Source of the DNA: Aliisedimentitalea scapharcae
Lineage (GTDB): Bacteria; Pseudomonadota; Alphaproteobacteria; Rhodobacterales; Rhodobacteraceae
DNA length: 64,000 nucleotides
Assembly: GCF_045277565.1 (NCBI RefSeq)
Contig: NZ_CP123584.1
Span: 434,001-498,000 of the forward strand
Direction: 5' to 3'
The translations under genes and the position numbers were made by a program. The notes under the pieces were generated by a model, which was not told the DNA's origin, searched no databases, and was given only the letters and a program-made list of their open reading frames with translations. Positions 46,830-56,048 of the stretch are shown here, piece after piece; the stretch's first letter is position 1, and the number at the start of each line of letters is the position of its first letter.

Positions 46830-47876
46830 ATGAGCCGGGTACAAAAGATCACGATCACCGAAGACGACGCGGGACAGCGGGTTGATCGCTGGCTGCGCCG
46901 GATGTTCCCTCATGTCAGCCAGGGCAGCATCGAAAAGATGTGCCGCAAAGGTGATCTGCGGGTGGACGGCGGACGGGTCAAGGCCTCGACCAGGGTCGAG
47001 GAAGGTCAGACTGTGCGGGTTCCACCGTTGCCTGATGCAGATCACAAGCCCCCGGAAGCGCGTGAAATCCGAATTTCCGCAGCCGATCAAAAGCTGATCC
47101 AAAGCTGTGTGATCTATCGCGATGACGATGTGATCGTGCTGAACAAACCCTCTGGATTGGCCGTCCAGGGCGGCAGCGGTACCACCCGACATGTGGACGG
47201 TTTGGCCGAGGCGCTGCGCTTTGGCTATGACGAAAAACCCCGCCTGGTTCATCGGATCGACAAGGACACGTCCGGGGTGCTGGTGCTGGCCCGCACGCGC
47301 AAGGCTGCACAGGAATTGACAGCAGCGTTTCGCCACAAGAACACGCGCAAGATTTATTGGGCGCTGGTTGCTGGTGTCCCAACCCCTTACCTGGGCGAGA
47401 TCAAGACGGGTCTGGTCAAGGCCCCGGGCCACGGCAAAAGCGGCGAAGGTGAAAAGATGATCAATGTGCACCCACGCGACATTGATGAAACGCCGGGTGC
47501 CAAGCGGGCACATACGTATTACGCAACGCTATATCGTGTAGCATCGCGGGCGGCCTGGGTTGCGATGGAGCCAATCACCGGACGGACCCATCAGCTGCGG
47601 GCACATATGGCGGGGATGGGTCATCCGATCATCGGTGACGGCAAATATGGCGGTTCTGGTCAGGAAAACCTGGGAGATGGCTGGGGTGCCCAAATGGGCG
47701 GGATGATTTCCAAAAAGCTGCATCTGCACGCCCGACGCATGGTGTTCGAACATCCGGTGACCCGCAAGGATGTCGTTGTGGTTGCCCCATTGCCCGACCA
47801 CATGAAGGAAAGCTGGGACACCTTTGGCTGGACCGAAGATCTGGCGGCTGACGACCCGTTCGAGGACCTGCAGTGA
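46830..47876 (+). CDS. rluC: RluA-family 23S rRNA pseudouridine synthase, RluC-like
   Basis: A 348-residue enzyme turning selected uridines of 23S rRNA into pseudouridine. An N-terminal S4 RNA-binding domain (residues about 15-80) precedes the catalytic domain with HRIDKDTSGVLVLA, in which the Asp is the nucleophile, and GRTHQLRAHM. Good AAGGAG site before the ATG at 46830. The stop overlaps the next gene by 4 bp. Confidence 0.93.
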   Translation: MSRVQKITITEDDAGQRVDRWLRRMFPHVSQGSIEKMCRKGDLRVDGGRVKASTRVEEGQTVRVPPLPDADHKPPEAREIRISAADQKLIQSCVIYRDDDVIVLNKPSGLAVQGGSGTTRHVDGLAEALRFGYDEKPRLVHRIDKDTSGVLVLARTRKAAQELTAAFRHKNTRKIYWALVAGVPTPYLGEIKTGLVKAPGHGKSGEGEKMINVHPRDIDETPGAKRAHTYYATLYRVASRAAWVAMEPITGRTHQLRAHMAGMGHPIIGDGKYGGSGQENLGDGWGAQMGGMISKKLHLHARRMVFEHPVTRKDVVVVAPLPDHMKESWDTFGWTEDLAADDPFEDLQ

Positions 47877-48541
47877 GCGCATCGTTGCGATTGATCCTGT
47901 TTGATGTGGACGGCACGTTGGTCGACAGCCAGGCCGCGATTGTTGGTGCCATGACCGACGCGTTTGGGAGCATAGGTCTACCGGTACCGACCCGACCCGA
48001 GATCCTGTCAATTGTTGGATTGTCGTTGGATCACGCCATGACACGTCTGGCACCGCAGGCAAATGTCGAAACACAGGCCGCATTGGTTGAAGGCTATAAA
48101 TCTGCCTACCATCAGGCCCGGATACAGGCCGGTGCCGGGCATTCGCCTTTGTATCCCGGGGCGCGTGCCACCCTGGAAGCGCTGAATGCGGTTCCGGAGT
48201 ATCTTTTGGGGGTTGCGACCGGGAAATCACAACGCGGGATGGACGGGTTGATCGAGGCGCATGACCTGACCTGTTTTGTCACCCGGCAAGTGGCGGATCA
48301 GCACCCGTCCAAACCGCACCCGTCCATGATTTTGACGGCAATGGCGGAAACCGGTGTGACGCCGGAGCATACAGTCATGATCGGGGATACGTCCTTTGAC
48401 ATGGATATGGCCCGTGCTGCTGGCGTGCGCAGCATCGGAGTGCCATGGGGGTACCACCCGGTGGATCGCATCGGTGCAGATCATGTGATTTCCAGTTTTG
48501 CGGATCTGCTGCCGTTGCTGAATGGACTATGGAAGGCTTAG
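47873..48541 (+). CDS. HAD-superfamily phosphatase (phosphoglycolate-phosphatase-like)
   Basis: A 222-residue HAD hydrolase with motif I FDVDGTLVDS, motif II Thr in GVATGKSQRG, and motif III/IV MIGDTSFDMDMARAAG. The helical cap lies between motifs I and II. GTG start at 47873 overlaps the rluC stop (GTGA), so translation is coupled. Substrate not defined by sequence. Confidence 0.92.
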   Translation: MSASLRLILFDVDGTLVDSQAAIVGAMTDAFGSIGLPVPTRPEILSIVGLSLDHAMTRLAPQANVETQAALVEGYKSAYHQARIQAGAGHSPLYPGARATLEALNAVPEYLLGVATGKSQRGMDGLIEAHDLTCFVTRQVADQHPSKPHPSMILTAMAETGVTPEHTVMIGDTSFDMDMARAAGVRSIGVPWGYHPVDRIGADHVISSFADLLPLLNGLWKA

Positions 48542-48544
48542 AGC

Positions 48545-49249
48545 ATGAGCGATTGGAAGCAAAAGCGGTTTTGGAAAGAGGTGGGAATCGCTGAGGCCGA
48601 AACAGGATACGCGATCGAATTGGATGGGCGACGGGTCAAGACACCGGCCAAAGCGGCGTTGGTTGTGCCGACTCAGAGCATGGCCAACGCAATTGCCGCC
48701 GAATGGGACGCCCAGACTGGTGCAGTGAACCCGCAGACCATGCCATTTACCCGTTCTGCCAATGCGGCGATTGATAAAGTTGCGATTCAACATGCCGAAG
48801 TCGCGGACATGCTCGCCGGATACGGAGATTCGGATCTTTTGTGTTATCGCGCCGAAACGCCCGCCAAATTGGCGCGCCGTCAGGCCGAACAATGGGACCC
48901 GGCGTTGGACTGGGCGGCGTTGGATTTGGGCGCCCGCCTGGAACCGCGAGTCGGTGTGATCCACGCCCCTCAAGATGTGGTCGAATTGGCAAAACTGACC
49001 CGGCGTGTCCACGCATTGAACAACTTCCAACTTGCGGCCTTTCATGACCTTGTCAGCCTGTCCGGGTCGCTGATTTTGGGGTTTGCTGCGGCGTTGGGAT
49101 GGCGTTCTGCCCAAGACATTTGGGACATCTCCCGCCTGGACGAGATTTGGCAGGAAGAACAATGGGGCGAGGACGAAGAAGCGACTGCAGCCGCATTGGT
49201 CAAGCGTGGAGCCTTTCTGCACGCCAAGCAGGTCTTTGATTTTTCCTGA
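48545..49249 (+). CDS. ATP12-family F1-ATPase assembly chaperone
   Basis: A 234-residue ATP12 homologue. In mitochondria ATP12 binds free F1 alpha subunit during ATP synthase assembly; alphaproteobacterial relatives are assumed to do the same. Typical features are KRFWKEVGI at the start, LDGRRVKTPAKA, and EWDAQTGAVNPQTMPFTR. It follows the HAD gene by 3 bp. Confidence 0.93.
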   Translation: MSDWKQKRFWKEVGIAEAETGYAIELDGRRVKTPAKAALVVPTQSMANAIAAEWDAQTGAVNPQTMPFTRSANAAIDKVAIQHAEVADMLAGYGDSDLLCYRAETPAKLARRQAEQWDPALDWAALDLGARLEPRVGVIHAPQDVVELAKLTRRVHALNNFQLAAFHDLVSLSGSLILGFAAALGWRSAQDIWDISRLDEIWQEEQWGEDEEATAAALVKRGAFLHAKQVFDFS

Positions 49250-49479
49250 CAGGATAATGAGTTGAAGCTAGCTGCATGTTGGTCTCAAAAAGTCAACTTG
49301 ACCTAACGGAAGTGTGCGGACTTGTCACGGAATTGATGATCGAACCCTTGACGTTTGTTGGCGAATGCGCCCATGCTTGGCCCCGCAAAGGGGTGAATTC
49401 CAACTTGCATGCTATATTCCGACATTGCTGGTGTCGGTTTCAATCCGTCAAAAAGGCGGAAAATCAGGAAGAGGTAAAC

Positions 49480-50496
49480 ATGAAAAAATCCGTATTTCTG
49501 GGCGCAATGACAGTTGCCGGCCTTGCCGCCGGTGCTGCTGCTGCTGGTACCATGGATGACGTAAAAGCACGCGGTAAGCTGAACTGCGGCGTCACGACTG
49601 GGCTGGTTGGCTTTGCCGCCCCGGACGCGAATGGGGAGTGGAATGGGTTTGACGTTGCCGTGTGCCGCGCTGTTGCAGCAGCGGTTCTGGGTGATCCGAA
49701 AGCTGTAGAGTTTGTACCGACCACCGGTAAAACACGCTTTACGGCCTTGGCGTCGGGCGAAATCGACATGCTCGCACGTAACACAACCTGGACTTTCAGC
49801 CGTGACGTTGATCTGAAATTCGAATTCGTTGGCGTGAACTACTACGACGGCCAAGGCTTTATGGTTCCCAAGGAACTGGGTGTGTCGTCCGCCAAGGAAC
49901 TGGATGGCGCGACTGTCTGCATTCAGACCGGTACAACAACCGAGCTGAACCTGGCGGATTTCTTCCGCAGCAACAACATCAGCTATGAGCCGGTTCCGAT
50001 CGAAACCAACGCCGAAGCACAGCAGCAGTATCTGGCTGGTGCCTGCGACGTGTACACCACGGACGCCTCGGGTCTGGCTGCGACACGCGCCACATTCGAA
50101 GATCCGGCTGCACATGTTCTGCTGCCTGAAATCATCTCGAAAGAGCCGCTGGGCCCGCTGGTCCGTCACGGCGATCACGAATGGGGTGACGTTGTCCGTT
50201 GGACCCTGAACGCTCTGGTTTCGGCCGAGGAGCTGGGTGTGACGTCTGCCAATCTGGCTGAAATGGCGACAGGTGCAAACAATCCTGAAATCGCACGTCT
50301 GCTGGGGTCCGAAGGCACCCTGGGCGAGATGCTGGGTCTGGACGCCGAATGGGCCAAACGCGCTCTGGCCGCCGGTGGCAACTATGGTGAAGTATTCGCC
50401 AAGAACATCGGTGAAGATACTCCAATCGGTCTGGCACGCGGGCTGAACGCACAGTGGACCGAAGGTGGCCTGCTGTACTCGCCACCGTTCCGCTAA
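49480..50496 (+). CDS. bztA: Amino acid ABC transporter substrate-binding protein (BztA/AapJ)
   Basis: A 338-residue periplasmic receptor for glutamate/glutamine/aspartate/asparagine-type amino acids. Signal peptide at residues 1-22, then DVKARGKLNCGV, GFDVAVCRAVAAAVLGDP, TRFTALASGEIDMLARNTTW and a C-terminal GLARGLNAQWT. It resembles Rhodobacter BztA closely along its length. Two cysteines, in TVCIQTG and GACDVY, fit a disulfide. The ATG at 49480 follows AGGAAGAGG. First gene of bztABCD; the 230-bp leader has no clear promoter to my eye. Confidence 0.95.
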   Translation: MKKSVFLGAMTVAGLAAGAAAAGTMDDVKARGKLNCGVTTGLVGFAAPDANGEWNGFDVAVCRAVAAAVLGDPKAVEFVPTTGKTRFTALASGEIDMLARNTTWTFSRDVDLKFEFVGVNYYDGQGFMVPKELGVSSAKELDGATVCIQTGTTTELNLADFFRSNNISYEPVPIETNAEAQQQYLAGACDVYTTDASGLAATRATFEDPAAHVLLPEIISKEPLGPLVRHGDHEWGDVVRWTLNALVSAEELGVTSANLAEMATGANNPEIARLLGSEGTLGEMLGLDAEWAKRALAAGGNYGEVFAKNIGEDTPIGLARGLNAQWTEGGLLYSPPFR

Positions 50497-50509
50497 GTTT
50501 CTGAGTATA

Positions 50510-50541
50510 GAGGGCGCGGGGAACTCCGCGCCCTCTTCTTT
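50510..50541 (+). terminator. Hairpin between bztA and bztB
   Basis: Perfect 10-bp stem (GAGGGCGCGG 50510-50519, CCGCGCCCTC 50526-50535) followed by TTCTTTT. Such structures between a binding-protein gene and its permeases usually protect the upstream mRNA and reduce read-through. Confidence 0.75.
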
Positions 50542-50625
50542 TGCAAAAGAAGCTGCGAGTTATCCCGGAGCAGAGCAAACTCTGCCAAGTCGGATGGACT
50601 CTGTCAGCCACGGGGATTCCACAAT

Positions 50626-51858
50626 ATGTCAACTTTGACCGACCCGCCGAATACTGGGTTTCGGCTGTCGATGCTGATCAATGATACCCGATATCGTTCT
50701 TTGACGTTTCAGGTGATTGCAGCAATCGTACTGGCCCTGAGCATCTGGTATCTGGGCAACAACCTCATCCAGAACCTGCGTGCTGCAGGATTGAACATTT
50801 CCTATTCGTTTCTAGGCGATTCTGCTGGATACGATATCAACCAGCGTTTGATCGAATATGATAGCCAATCATCGCACCTGAGTGCTGCGATCGTTGGAAT
50901 TCTCAATACGCTTCTGGTTGCCTTCCTGGCCTGTATCACAGCGACAATTTTCGGCGTCATTGCCGGTGTTCTTCGTCTGTCGAACAACTGGCTGGTTTCC
51001 AAACTGATGGCAGTTTACGTCGAGATCTTTCGGAACATTCCGGTACTGATCTGGATCATCATCATCTTCACCATCATGACAGCGGTGATGCCTGGACCGC
51101 GTGCATTCCGTGGTGACAATGCCACGTCCAGCATGTTGTTTGATATGTTCGCGTTTACCAACCGCGGTGTTTATATTCCGATGCCCTGGTTTGAGCACGG
51201 CTTGTTCGCATCGCCCTCAATGAATTGGCTTGTTGTGATTGCGGGTCTGGTTGCGTCCTGGTTCGTGACACGCAAAATTGGTGCCTGGGCGACACAAAAG
51301 CAGGAAGAAACTGGTATACGTCCTAAAACCTTGATGATGGTTCTCGGGGTTTGGTTGGTTCCGTTCCTTTTGTTGATGCTGGTCATGGGGCTGTCCTGGG
51401 ACATTCCCGCTTTGAAGGGCTTCAACTTCAAAGGTGGCATCAAGATCGGTGGACCGCTGATTGCGCTGTGGTTTGCGCTGTCGATCTATACAGGCGCTTT
51501 TATCGCGGAAAACGTGCGGGCCGGCATTCAGGCAATCTCCAAAGGTCAGTCCGAAGCTGCAGGCGCGTTGGGTCTTCGCCAGGGTCGTATCATGAACCTG
51601 GTCATTCTGCCCCAGGCGTTGCGAGTCATCATTCCACCGCTGATTTCCAACTTCCTGAACATCACCAAAAACTCTTCGCTGGCGATCGCCGTGGGCTACG
51701 CGGACATTACCGCCACGCTGGGCGGCATCACTTTGAACCAGACTGGCCGTGCGATTGAATGCGTGCTGCTACTGATGCTGTTCTACCTGACGGCCTCGCT
51801 GCTGATCTCGATGGTGATGAACGTCTACAACGCATCCGTCAAACTGAAGGAGCGCTGA
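50626..51858 (+). CDS. bztB: Amino acid ABC transporter permease BztB/AapQ
   Basis: A 410-residue HisMQ-family permease with a long N-terminal part and a large central insertion before the last helices, as in BztB/AapQ. The EAA loop for ATPase contact is GIQAISKGQSEAAGALG. It is paired with BztC as the membrane core. The start at 50626 is 130 bp after bztA, beyond the hairpin. Confidence 0.94.
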   Translation: MSTLTDPPNTGFRLSMLINDTRYRSLTFQVIAAIVLALSIWYLGNNLIQNLRAAGLNISYSFLGDSAGYDINQRLIEYDSQSSHLSAAIVGILNTLLVAFLACITATIFGVIAGVLRLSNNWLVSKLMAVYVEIFRNIPVLIWIIIIFTIMTAVMPGPRAFRGDNATSSMLFDMFAFTNRGVYIPMPWFEHGLFASPSMNWLVVIAGLVASWFVTRKIGAWATQKQEETGIRPKTLMMVLGVWLVPFLLLMLVMGLSWDIPALKGFNFKGGIKIGGPLIALWFALSIYTGAFIAENVRAGIQAISKGQSEAAGALGLRQGRIMNLVILPQALRVIIPPLISNFLNITKNSSLAIAVGYADITATLGGITLNQTGRAIECVLLLMLFYLTASLLISMVMNVYNASVKLKER

Positions 51859-51861
51859 GCA

Positions 51862-53160
51862 ATGGCTGATCCGAAAACAAACTCCATAGCCTACGTCGCT
51901 GAATCCATGCTTCCGGAATTGCCGCCTCCGGCGCGTGAAGCCGGTGTGGTCAAATGGCTTCGTGAAAACCTGTTCTCCTCACCGGGCAATTCGGTTCTGA
52001 CCATTGTGTCGATCTTGGTGATCTACATGATTGCCAACAACACGCTGCCCTGGATCCTGAACGGTGTTTGGAACGCCAGTTCTCTGGCGGAATGCCGCGA
52101 GATTCTGGCCGGTAAGAGCGGCGCCTGTTTTGCGGTTCTGACCGAGCGCTGGCCGCAGCTGATCTACGGCTTTAAATATCCGTCGGACCAATACTGGCGT
52201 CCCAACCTGGCCTTTGTGATGATGCTGGTTGCTCTGGCTCCGGTGCTGTTCTTTGATCTGCCACGCAAGATGCTGATCTTTACCGCGCTTTATCCCTTCA
52301 TTGCCTTTTGGCTGATCTGGGGTGGGTCGATCATGGTGCCGATCGTGGCGCTGGCCGGCTGTGTGGCTGCCGGCGTGACCTTCCAGAAAATGGGGCGCAA
52401 CAGTTTTGCCGCCGGGTTTTTTGGTGCGATTGCTGTCGCGCTCGTGGTCTGGAAAGTGGGGGGTCTTCTGATCCCGGAGAATGCATCGGAAAACGCACTC
52501 TTGAGTGCAGTGCCCAGCCGGGATCTCGGGGGCTATATGCTCAACATGATGCTAGGTGTGACCTGTGTGTCCCTATCGGTGCCTTTGGGCATAGCATTGG
52601 CCCTGGGTCGTCAGTCGGACATGCCGCTGATCAAATGGATGAGCGTGATCTTTATCGAGTTCATTCGTGGCGTTCCACTGATCACCCTGCTGTTCGTGGC
52701 GTCGGTGATGCTGGCCTACTTCTTCCCGCCTGAAAGCACGGTGGACCTGTTCCTGCGCGTGGTGATCATGATCACCATGTTCTCGTCGGCCTATATCGCC
52801 GAGGTGATCCGGGGCGGTCTGGCAGCCTTGCCGACGGGACAGTACGAAGCCGCTGACTCTCTGGGTCTGGATTATTCGCAGGCGATGCGTTTGATCATCT
52901 TGCCGCAGGCGCTCAAGATCTCGATTCCGGGTATCGTGAACGTGGCGGTGGGTCTGTTCAAAGATACAACGCTGGTTTCCGTGATTTCGATGTTCGACAT
53001 CATCGGTATGATCCGTGGTCCGATCCTGGCATCGACCGAATGGAACGGCGTGTACTGGGAGCTGCTCGGCTTTGCATGCGTTGTGTTCTTTGTCGTCTGC
53101 TACGGCATTTCTCAATACTCACAGTGGCTCGAGCGTCGTCTCGCCACCGATCACCGTTAA
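51862..53160 (+). CDS. bztC: Amino acid ABC transporter permease BztC/AapM
   Basis: A 432-residue HisMQ-family permease with several N-terminal helices, an extra-membrane Cys-containing segment (ECREILAGKSGACF) and the C-terminal permease domain with EAA loop GLAALPTGQYEAADSLG. It starts 3 bp after the bztB stop. Confidence 0.94.
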   Translation: MADPKTNSIAYVAESMLPELPPPAREAGVVKWLRENLFSSPGNSVLTIVSILVIYMIANNTLPWILNGVWNASSLAECREILAGKSGACFAVLTERWPQLIYGFKYPSDQYWRPNLAFVMMLVALAPVLFFDLPRKMLIFTALYPFIAFWLIWGGSIMVPIVALAGCVAAGVTFQKMGRNSFAAGFFGAIAVALVVWKVGGLLIPENASENALLSAVPSRDLGGYMLNMMLGVTCVSLSVPLGIALALGRQSDMPLIKWMSVIFIEFIRGVPLITLLFVASVMLAYFFPPESTVDLFLRVVIMITMFSSAYIAEVIRGGLAALPTGQYEAADSLGLDYSQAMRLIILPQALKISIPGIVNVAVGLFKDTTLVSVISMFDIIGMIRGPILASTEWNGVYWELLGFACVVFFVVCYGISQYSQWLERRLATDHR

Positions 53161-53172
53161 GGAGTTCAACAT

Positions 53173-53964
53173 ATGTCTGAACTGGCTACAAACCGCGAAA
53201 TCGACCGCTCCAAGATGCAGGTGAGCGACGAGGTCGCGATCGAAATCAACAATATGAACAAGTGGTACGGGTCTTTCCACGTGCTGCGTGACATCAACCT
53301 GACCGTTCATCAGGGCGAGCGGATTGTGATCGCTGGCCCGTCGGGCTCTGGCAAATCCACTTTGATCCGCTGCCTGAATGCGCTGGAAGAGCACCAGCAG
53401 GGCAAGATCGTTGTGGATGGGACCGAATTGTCCAATGACCTTAAAAACATCGACAAAATCAGGTCCGAAGTTGGGATGGTGTTCCAGCACTTTAACCTGT
53501 TCCCGCATTTGACCATTCTGGAAAACTGCACACTCGCTCCGATTTGGGTACGAAAGACGCCCAAAAAGGAAGCCGAAGAGCGTGCGATGCACTTTTTGGA
53601 AAAGGTCAAGATTCCTGAACAGGCGGACAAATACCCCGGTCAGTTGTCCGGTGGTCAACAGCAACGTGTCGCGATTGCCCGGTCTCTGTGCATGATGCCG
53701 CGGATCATGCTGTTCGATGAACCGACATCGGCGTTGGACCCCGAGATGATCAAAGAGGTGCTCGACACCATGATCGAACTGGCCGAAGAAGGGATGACCA
53801 TGCTGTGTGTGACCCACGAAATGGGCTTTGCCCGTCAGGTGGCGAACCGCGTGATCTTTATGGACGCGGGGCAGATTGTGGAACAGAACGAGCCAGAAGA
53901 GTTCTTTAACAACCCCCAATCAGAACGGACCAAACTGTTCCTGAGCCAGATTCTGGGGCACTGA
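53173..53964 (+). CDS. bztD: Amino acid ABC transporter ATP-binding protein BztD/AapP
   Basis: A 263-residue ATPase of the GlnQ/HisP class: Walker A GPSGSGKST, Q-loop VFQHFNLFPH, signature LSGGQQQR, Walker B IMLFDEPTSALDPE and switch His in CVTHEMGFA. The ATG at 53173 follows AAGGAG. Last gene of the operon, before a terminator. Confidence 0.96.
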   Translation: MSELATNREIDRSKMQVSDEVAIEINNMNKWYGSFHVLRDINLTVHQGERIVIAGPSGSGKSTLIRCLNALEEHQQGKIVVDGTELSNDLKNIDKIRSEVGMVFQHFNLFPHLTILENCTLAPIWVRKTPKKEAEERAMHFLEKVKIPEQADKYPGQLSGGQQQRVAIARSLCMMPRIMLFDEPTSALDPEMIKEVLDTMIELAEEGMTMLCVTHEMGFARQVANRVIFMDAGQIVEQNEPEEFFNNPQSERTKLFLSQILGH

Positions 53965-53983
53965 TTTCTATTATCAGAAACGA

Positions 53984-54010
53984 AAAGGCCGGGTTCTCCC
54001 GGCCTTTTTT
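53984..54010 (+). terminator. Rho-independent terminator of bztABCD
   Basis: Stem AAAGGCCGGG/CCCGGCCTTT with loop TTCT and a T-run, 20 bp after bztD. On the minus strand it is preceded by A-runs and could also stop the convergent sixA-like gene. Confidence 0.9.
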
Positions 54011-54013
54011 CAT

Positions 54014-54511
54014 TTAGTCTGCTGTCAATTCTCGTGGGACAATGAAATCCCGCACTGTTCCACCTCCCCAGTTCAAATCGGCCCAGGTCGCGATGTCGAA
54101 ATCGACAACCAACGTGGCTGCGGTTGGGTAGTCGTCGAACCGTTCATGTTTTGGCGGTTCGGAAACCAGGGCATGGGCAAAGGCGGCAATGCCGGGGTTG
54201 TGACCCAGCATCAGAACCTTGGGCGCTTGGGCTTCTTTGAGAACCTGGAACATGAGATCCGAACTGGCCAGATACAGCCGTTCAGAAAAGGAAACCGGAG
54301 CTTCCAATGACAACAGGTCATGGGTTTCACGGGTGCGCTGCGCCGAGGACGACAGCACCACGTCAGGTATTTGCTGGCTGTCCCGCAACCATTGTCCAAT
54401 GGCCTTGGCGGATTTGCGGCCACGTTTGTTGAGAGGGCGGGCGTGATCGCTGGGAGCAGGCGCGTCCCAGGCCGATTTCGCATGGCGGATAAGAATCAAA
54501 GTGCAAGTCAT
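54014..54511 (-). CDS. SixA-family histidine phosphatase
   Basis: A 165-residue phosphohistidine phosphatase relative with LIRHAKSAWD (His nucleophile), the Arg in SSAQRTRETHDL, and the second His in MLGHNPGIAAF. All core residues are present, in contrast to the other histidine-phosphatase-like protein at 31280-31933. The start shares one base with the stop of the upstream Fe-S gene. SixA acts on phosphotransfer proteins in E. coli; the target here is unknown. Confidence 0.9.
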   Translation of the reverse strand: MTCTLILIRHAKSAWDAPAPSDHARPLNKRGRKSAKAIGQWLRDSQQIPDVVLSSSAQRTRETHDLLSLEAPVSFSERLYLASSDLMFQVLKEAQAPKVLMLGHNPGIAAFAHALVSEPPKHERFDDYPTAATLVVDFDIATWADLNWGGGTVRDFIVPRELTAD

Positions 54512-55158
54512 CAGAACTTACAATAACTCATGTGATGTGACGTTTGTTCGGGATTTCGCCCGGATTTTTGACTGAGCGGACAAGCGCTTCTGGCCAGGCA
54601 TCCTTTTGTCACGCATTCGCCGGTTTGGGCGATAAAGTCATAGCAATCCTTGACCAGGAAATTCCCTTGGGCATTCATGGCTCCAACCGGACAGGTTGTC
54701 GTGCAGGGTTTATCGACGCAACCATGACAGGGAGAGTCGGAGAGGCGAGGGGCGGGAATATCAAATTCCTGATCAAACAAAAGCGCGCCTCGAAATGAGA
54801 TCATCATGCCCATCGTGTCATGAACCATCACTTTTGTCGGACTGGAAAATACTCTGCCACTGTCCAGCGCCCAGCTGACAAAAGGCGCGTGTGGTGGGCC
54901 TCCGAACGGATAATGGGCCTGAGCGCCCATTTGCTTTGCCAAGGTGCCGATGACCCGCTTTGACCAGCGGTCAATGGGGTTCTCCAAACCATCCCTGCCT
55001 TCAGGGCTGGATTTGAACAGGGACCAGAACCCCGCGTCCGTTCCCAAAAGGAGCAACGTGCCATGATCCACAGATTTTGTTGGTGTCAGCCGTGGGTGCA
55101 GCGCCCCCAGGATTGCCAGACCGTGGTCCCGAGCGGTGCTTTCAATCTCGGTGTACAT
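54511..55158 (-). CDS. 4Fe-4S protein related to the QueG C-terminal region
   Basis: A 215-residue protein. A ferredoxin-like cluster motif CHGCVDKPCTTTCPVGA is followed by further cysteines (CYDF, ECVTKGCLARSACP), consistent with one or two 4Fe-4S clusters. It resembles the ferredoxin part of epoxyqueuosine reductase without the corrinoid domain. The ATG at 55158 has GAGG 8 bp upstream. It starts 2 bp after the upstream hydroxylase-family gene and overlaps the sixA-like gene by 1 bp. Role unknown. Confidence 0.82.
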   Translation of the reverse strand: MYTEIESTARDHGLAILGALHPRLTPTKSVDHGTLLLLGTDAGFWSLFKSSPEGRDGLENPIDRWSKRVIGTLAKQMGAQAHYPFGGPPHAPFVSWALDSGRVFSSPTKVMVHDTMGMMISFRGALLFDQEFDIPAPRLSDSPCHGCVDKPCTTTCPVGAMNAQGNFLVKDCYDFIAQTGECVTKGCLARSACPLSQKSGRNPEQTSHHMSYCKF

Positions 55159-55160
55159 CT

Positions 55161-55955
55161 TCAGTGCCTCTTGAAGGGGAGTTTCAGGCTCCACCCCAAT
55201 TGGGAGGGGCGGTGATCCTGCCATTGCAGCCCGACAACCATGTCGTCATGCCCGTCCGCTGGTTGGGCGATATAGGTCCGAAAAATCCGATCCCAAATGG
55301 ACAGAGCAAAGCCATAGTTACTGTCATGCTCGTGGCGATGTACCGAATGATGGACCCGATGCATATCGGGTGTCACCAGAACCACGCGTAACATTCGGTC
55401 GAACCCCGGTGGCAAGCGTAGGTTGGAATGATTGAACAAGGCCGTTCCATTCAGGATGATTTCGAACAGGACAACCGCTATGGCGGCAGGTCCCAACAGA
55501 TAGACGAGGCCGATTTTCAGTATCATGGACAGACCGATTTCCACCGGATGGAATCGAACCGCTGTCGTGACATCCATATCCCGGTCGGCGTGGTGAACCC
55601 GGTGCAGGCGCCAGAGAACGGGGATCTTGTGGGTGATCAGGTGCTGTGCCCAGATCCCAAAATCCAGAATCAAGATGGCGCATGTGAATTCGACCCAGGC
55701 AGGCAGCGCGAGGTGGTTGAACACCCCCCATCCCTGGGCCGAGGCATCCAATGCTGCCCCGACTGCCAGCAACGGCATCCACACTGCAAGGCCTCGCAAG
55801 AGTATGCTGTTCAGCACGGTGATCGACAGGTTGGTTGTCCAGCGCCTGCCACGCGGGACACAGCGACTGCGCCGGGGTATCAGCGCTTCGGCCCCTGCGA
55901 ACAGGCAGAACAAGCCCAGAAAAACACCCAGGCGGATCAGGGTTTCGTGTTCCAT
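55161..55955 (-). CDS. Sterol desaturase / fatty acid hydroxylase family protein
   Basis: An integral membrane di-iron oxygenase of about 264 residues with the histidine boxes HLITH, HRVHHADRD and HRVHHSVHRHEHDSNYG, and about four membrane helices. The family hydroxylates or desaturates lipids and carotenoids. Start is uncertain: ATG 55955 (MEHETLIRLG) precedes the first helix, but neither it nor ATG 55973 has a good ribosome binding site. First gene of a tight operon with the Fe-S and SixA genes; the Fe-S protein could supply electrons, which is inference. Confidence 0.85.
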   Translation of the reverse strand: MEHETLIRLGVFLGLFCLFAGAEALIPRRSRCVPRGRRWTTNLSITVLNSILLRGLAVWMPLLAVGAALDASAQGWGVFNHLALPAWVEFTCAILILDFGIWAQHLITHKIPVLWRLHRVHHADRDMDVTTAVRFHPVEIGLSMILKIGLVYLLGPAAIAVVLFEIILNGTALFNHSNLRLPPGFDRMLRVVLVTPDMHRVHHSVHRHEHDSNYGFALSIWDRIFRTYIAQPADGHDDMVVGLQWQDHRPSQLGWSLKLPFKRH

Positions 55956-56048
55956 ACATGCATGAGCACGCATGTATCGCGCAAACGCAAGCCGGAAAGC
56001 CACACGTTTTCGTCAAAAGCCGACCTGTCCAAGGGTGGCCATGTAGAT

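Noticed and set aside
49348..49418. Promoter of bztA (TTGACG at 49348, TATATT at 49413)
   Set aside because: The two elements are not at a usable spacing from each other, and no matching partner for either was found.
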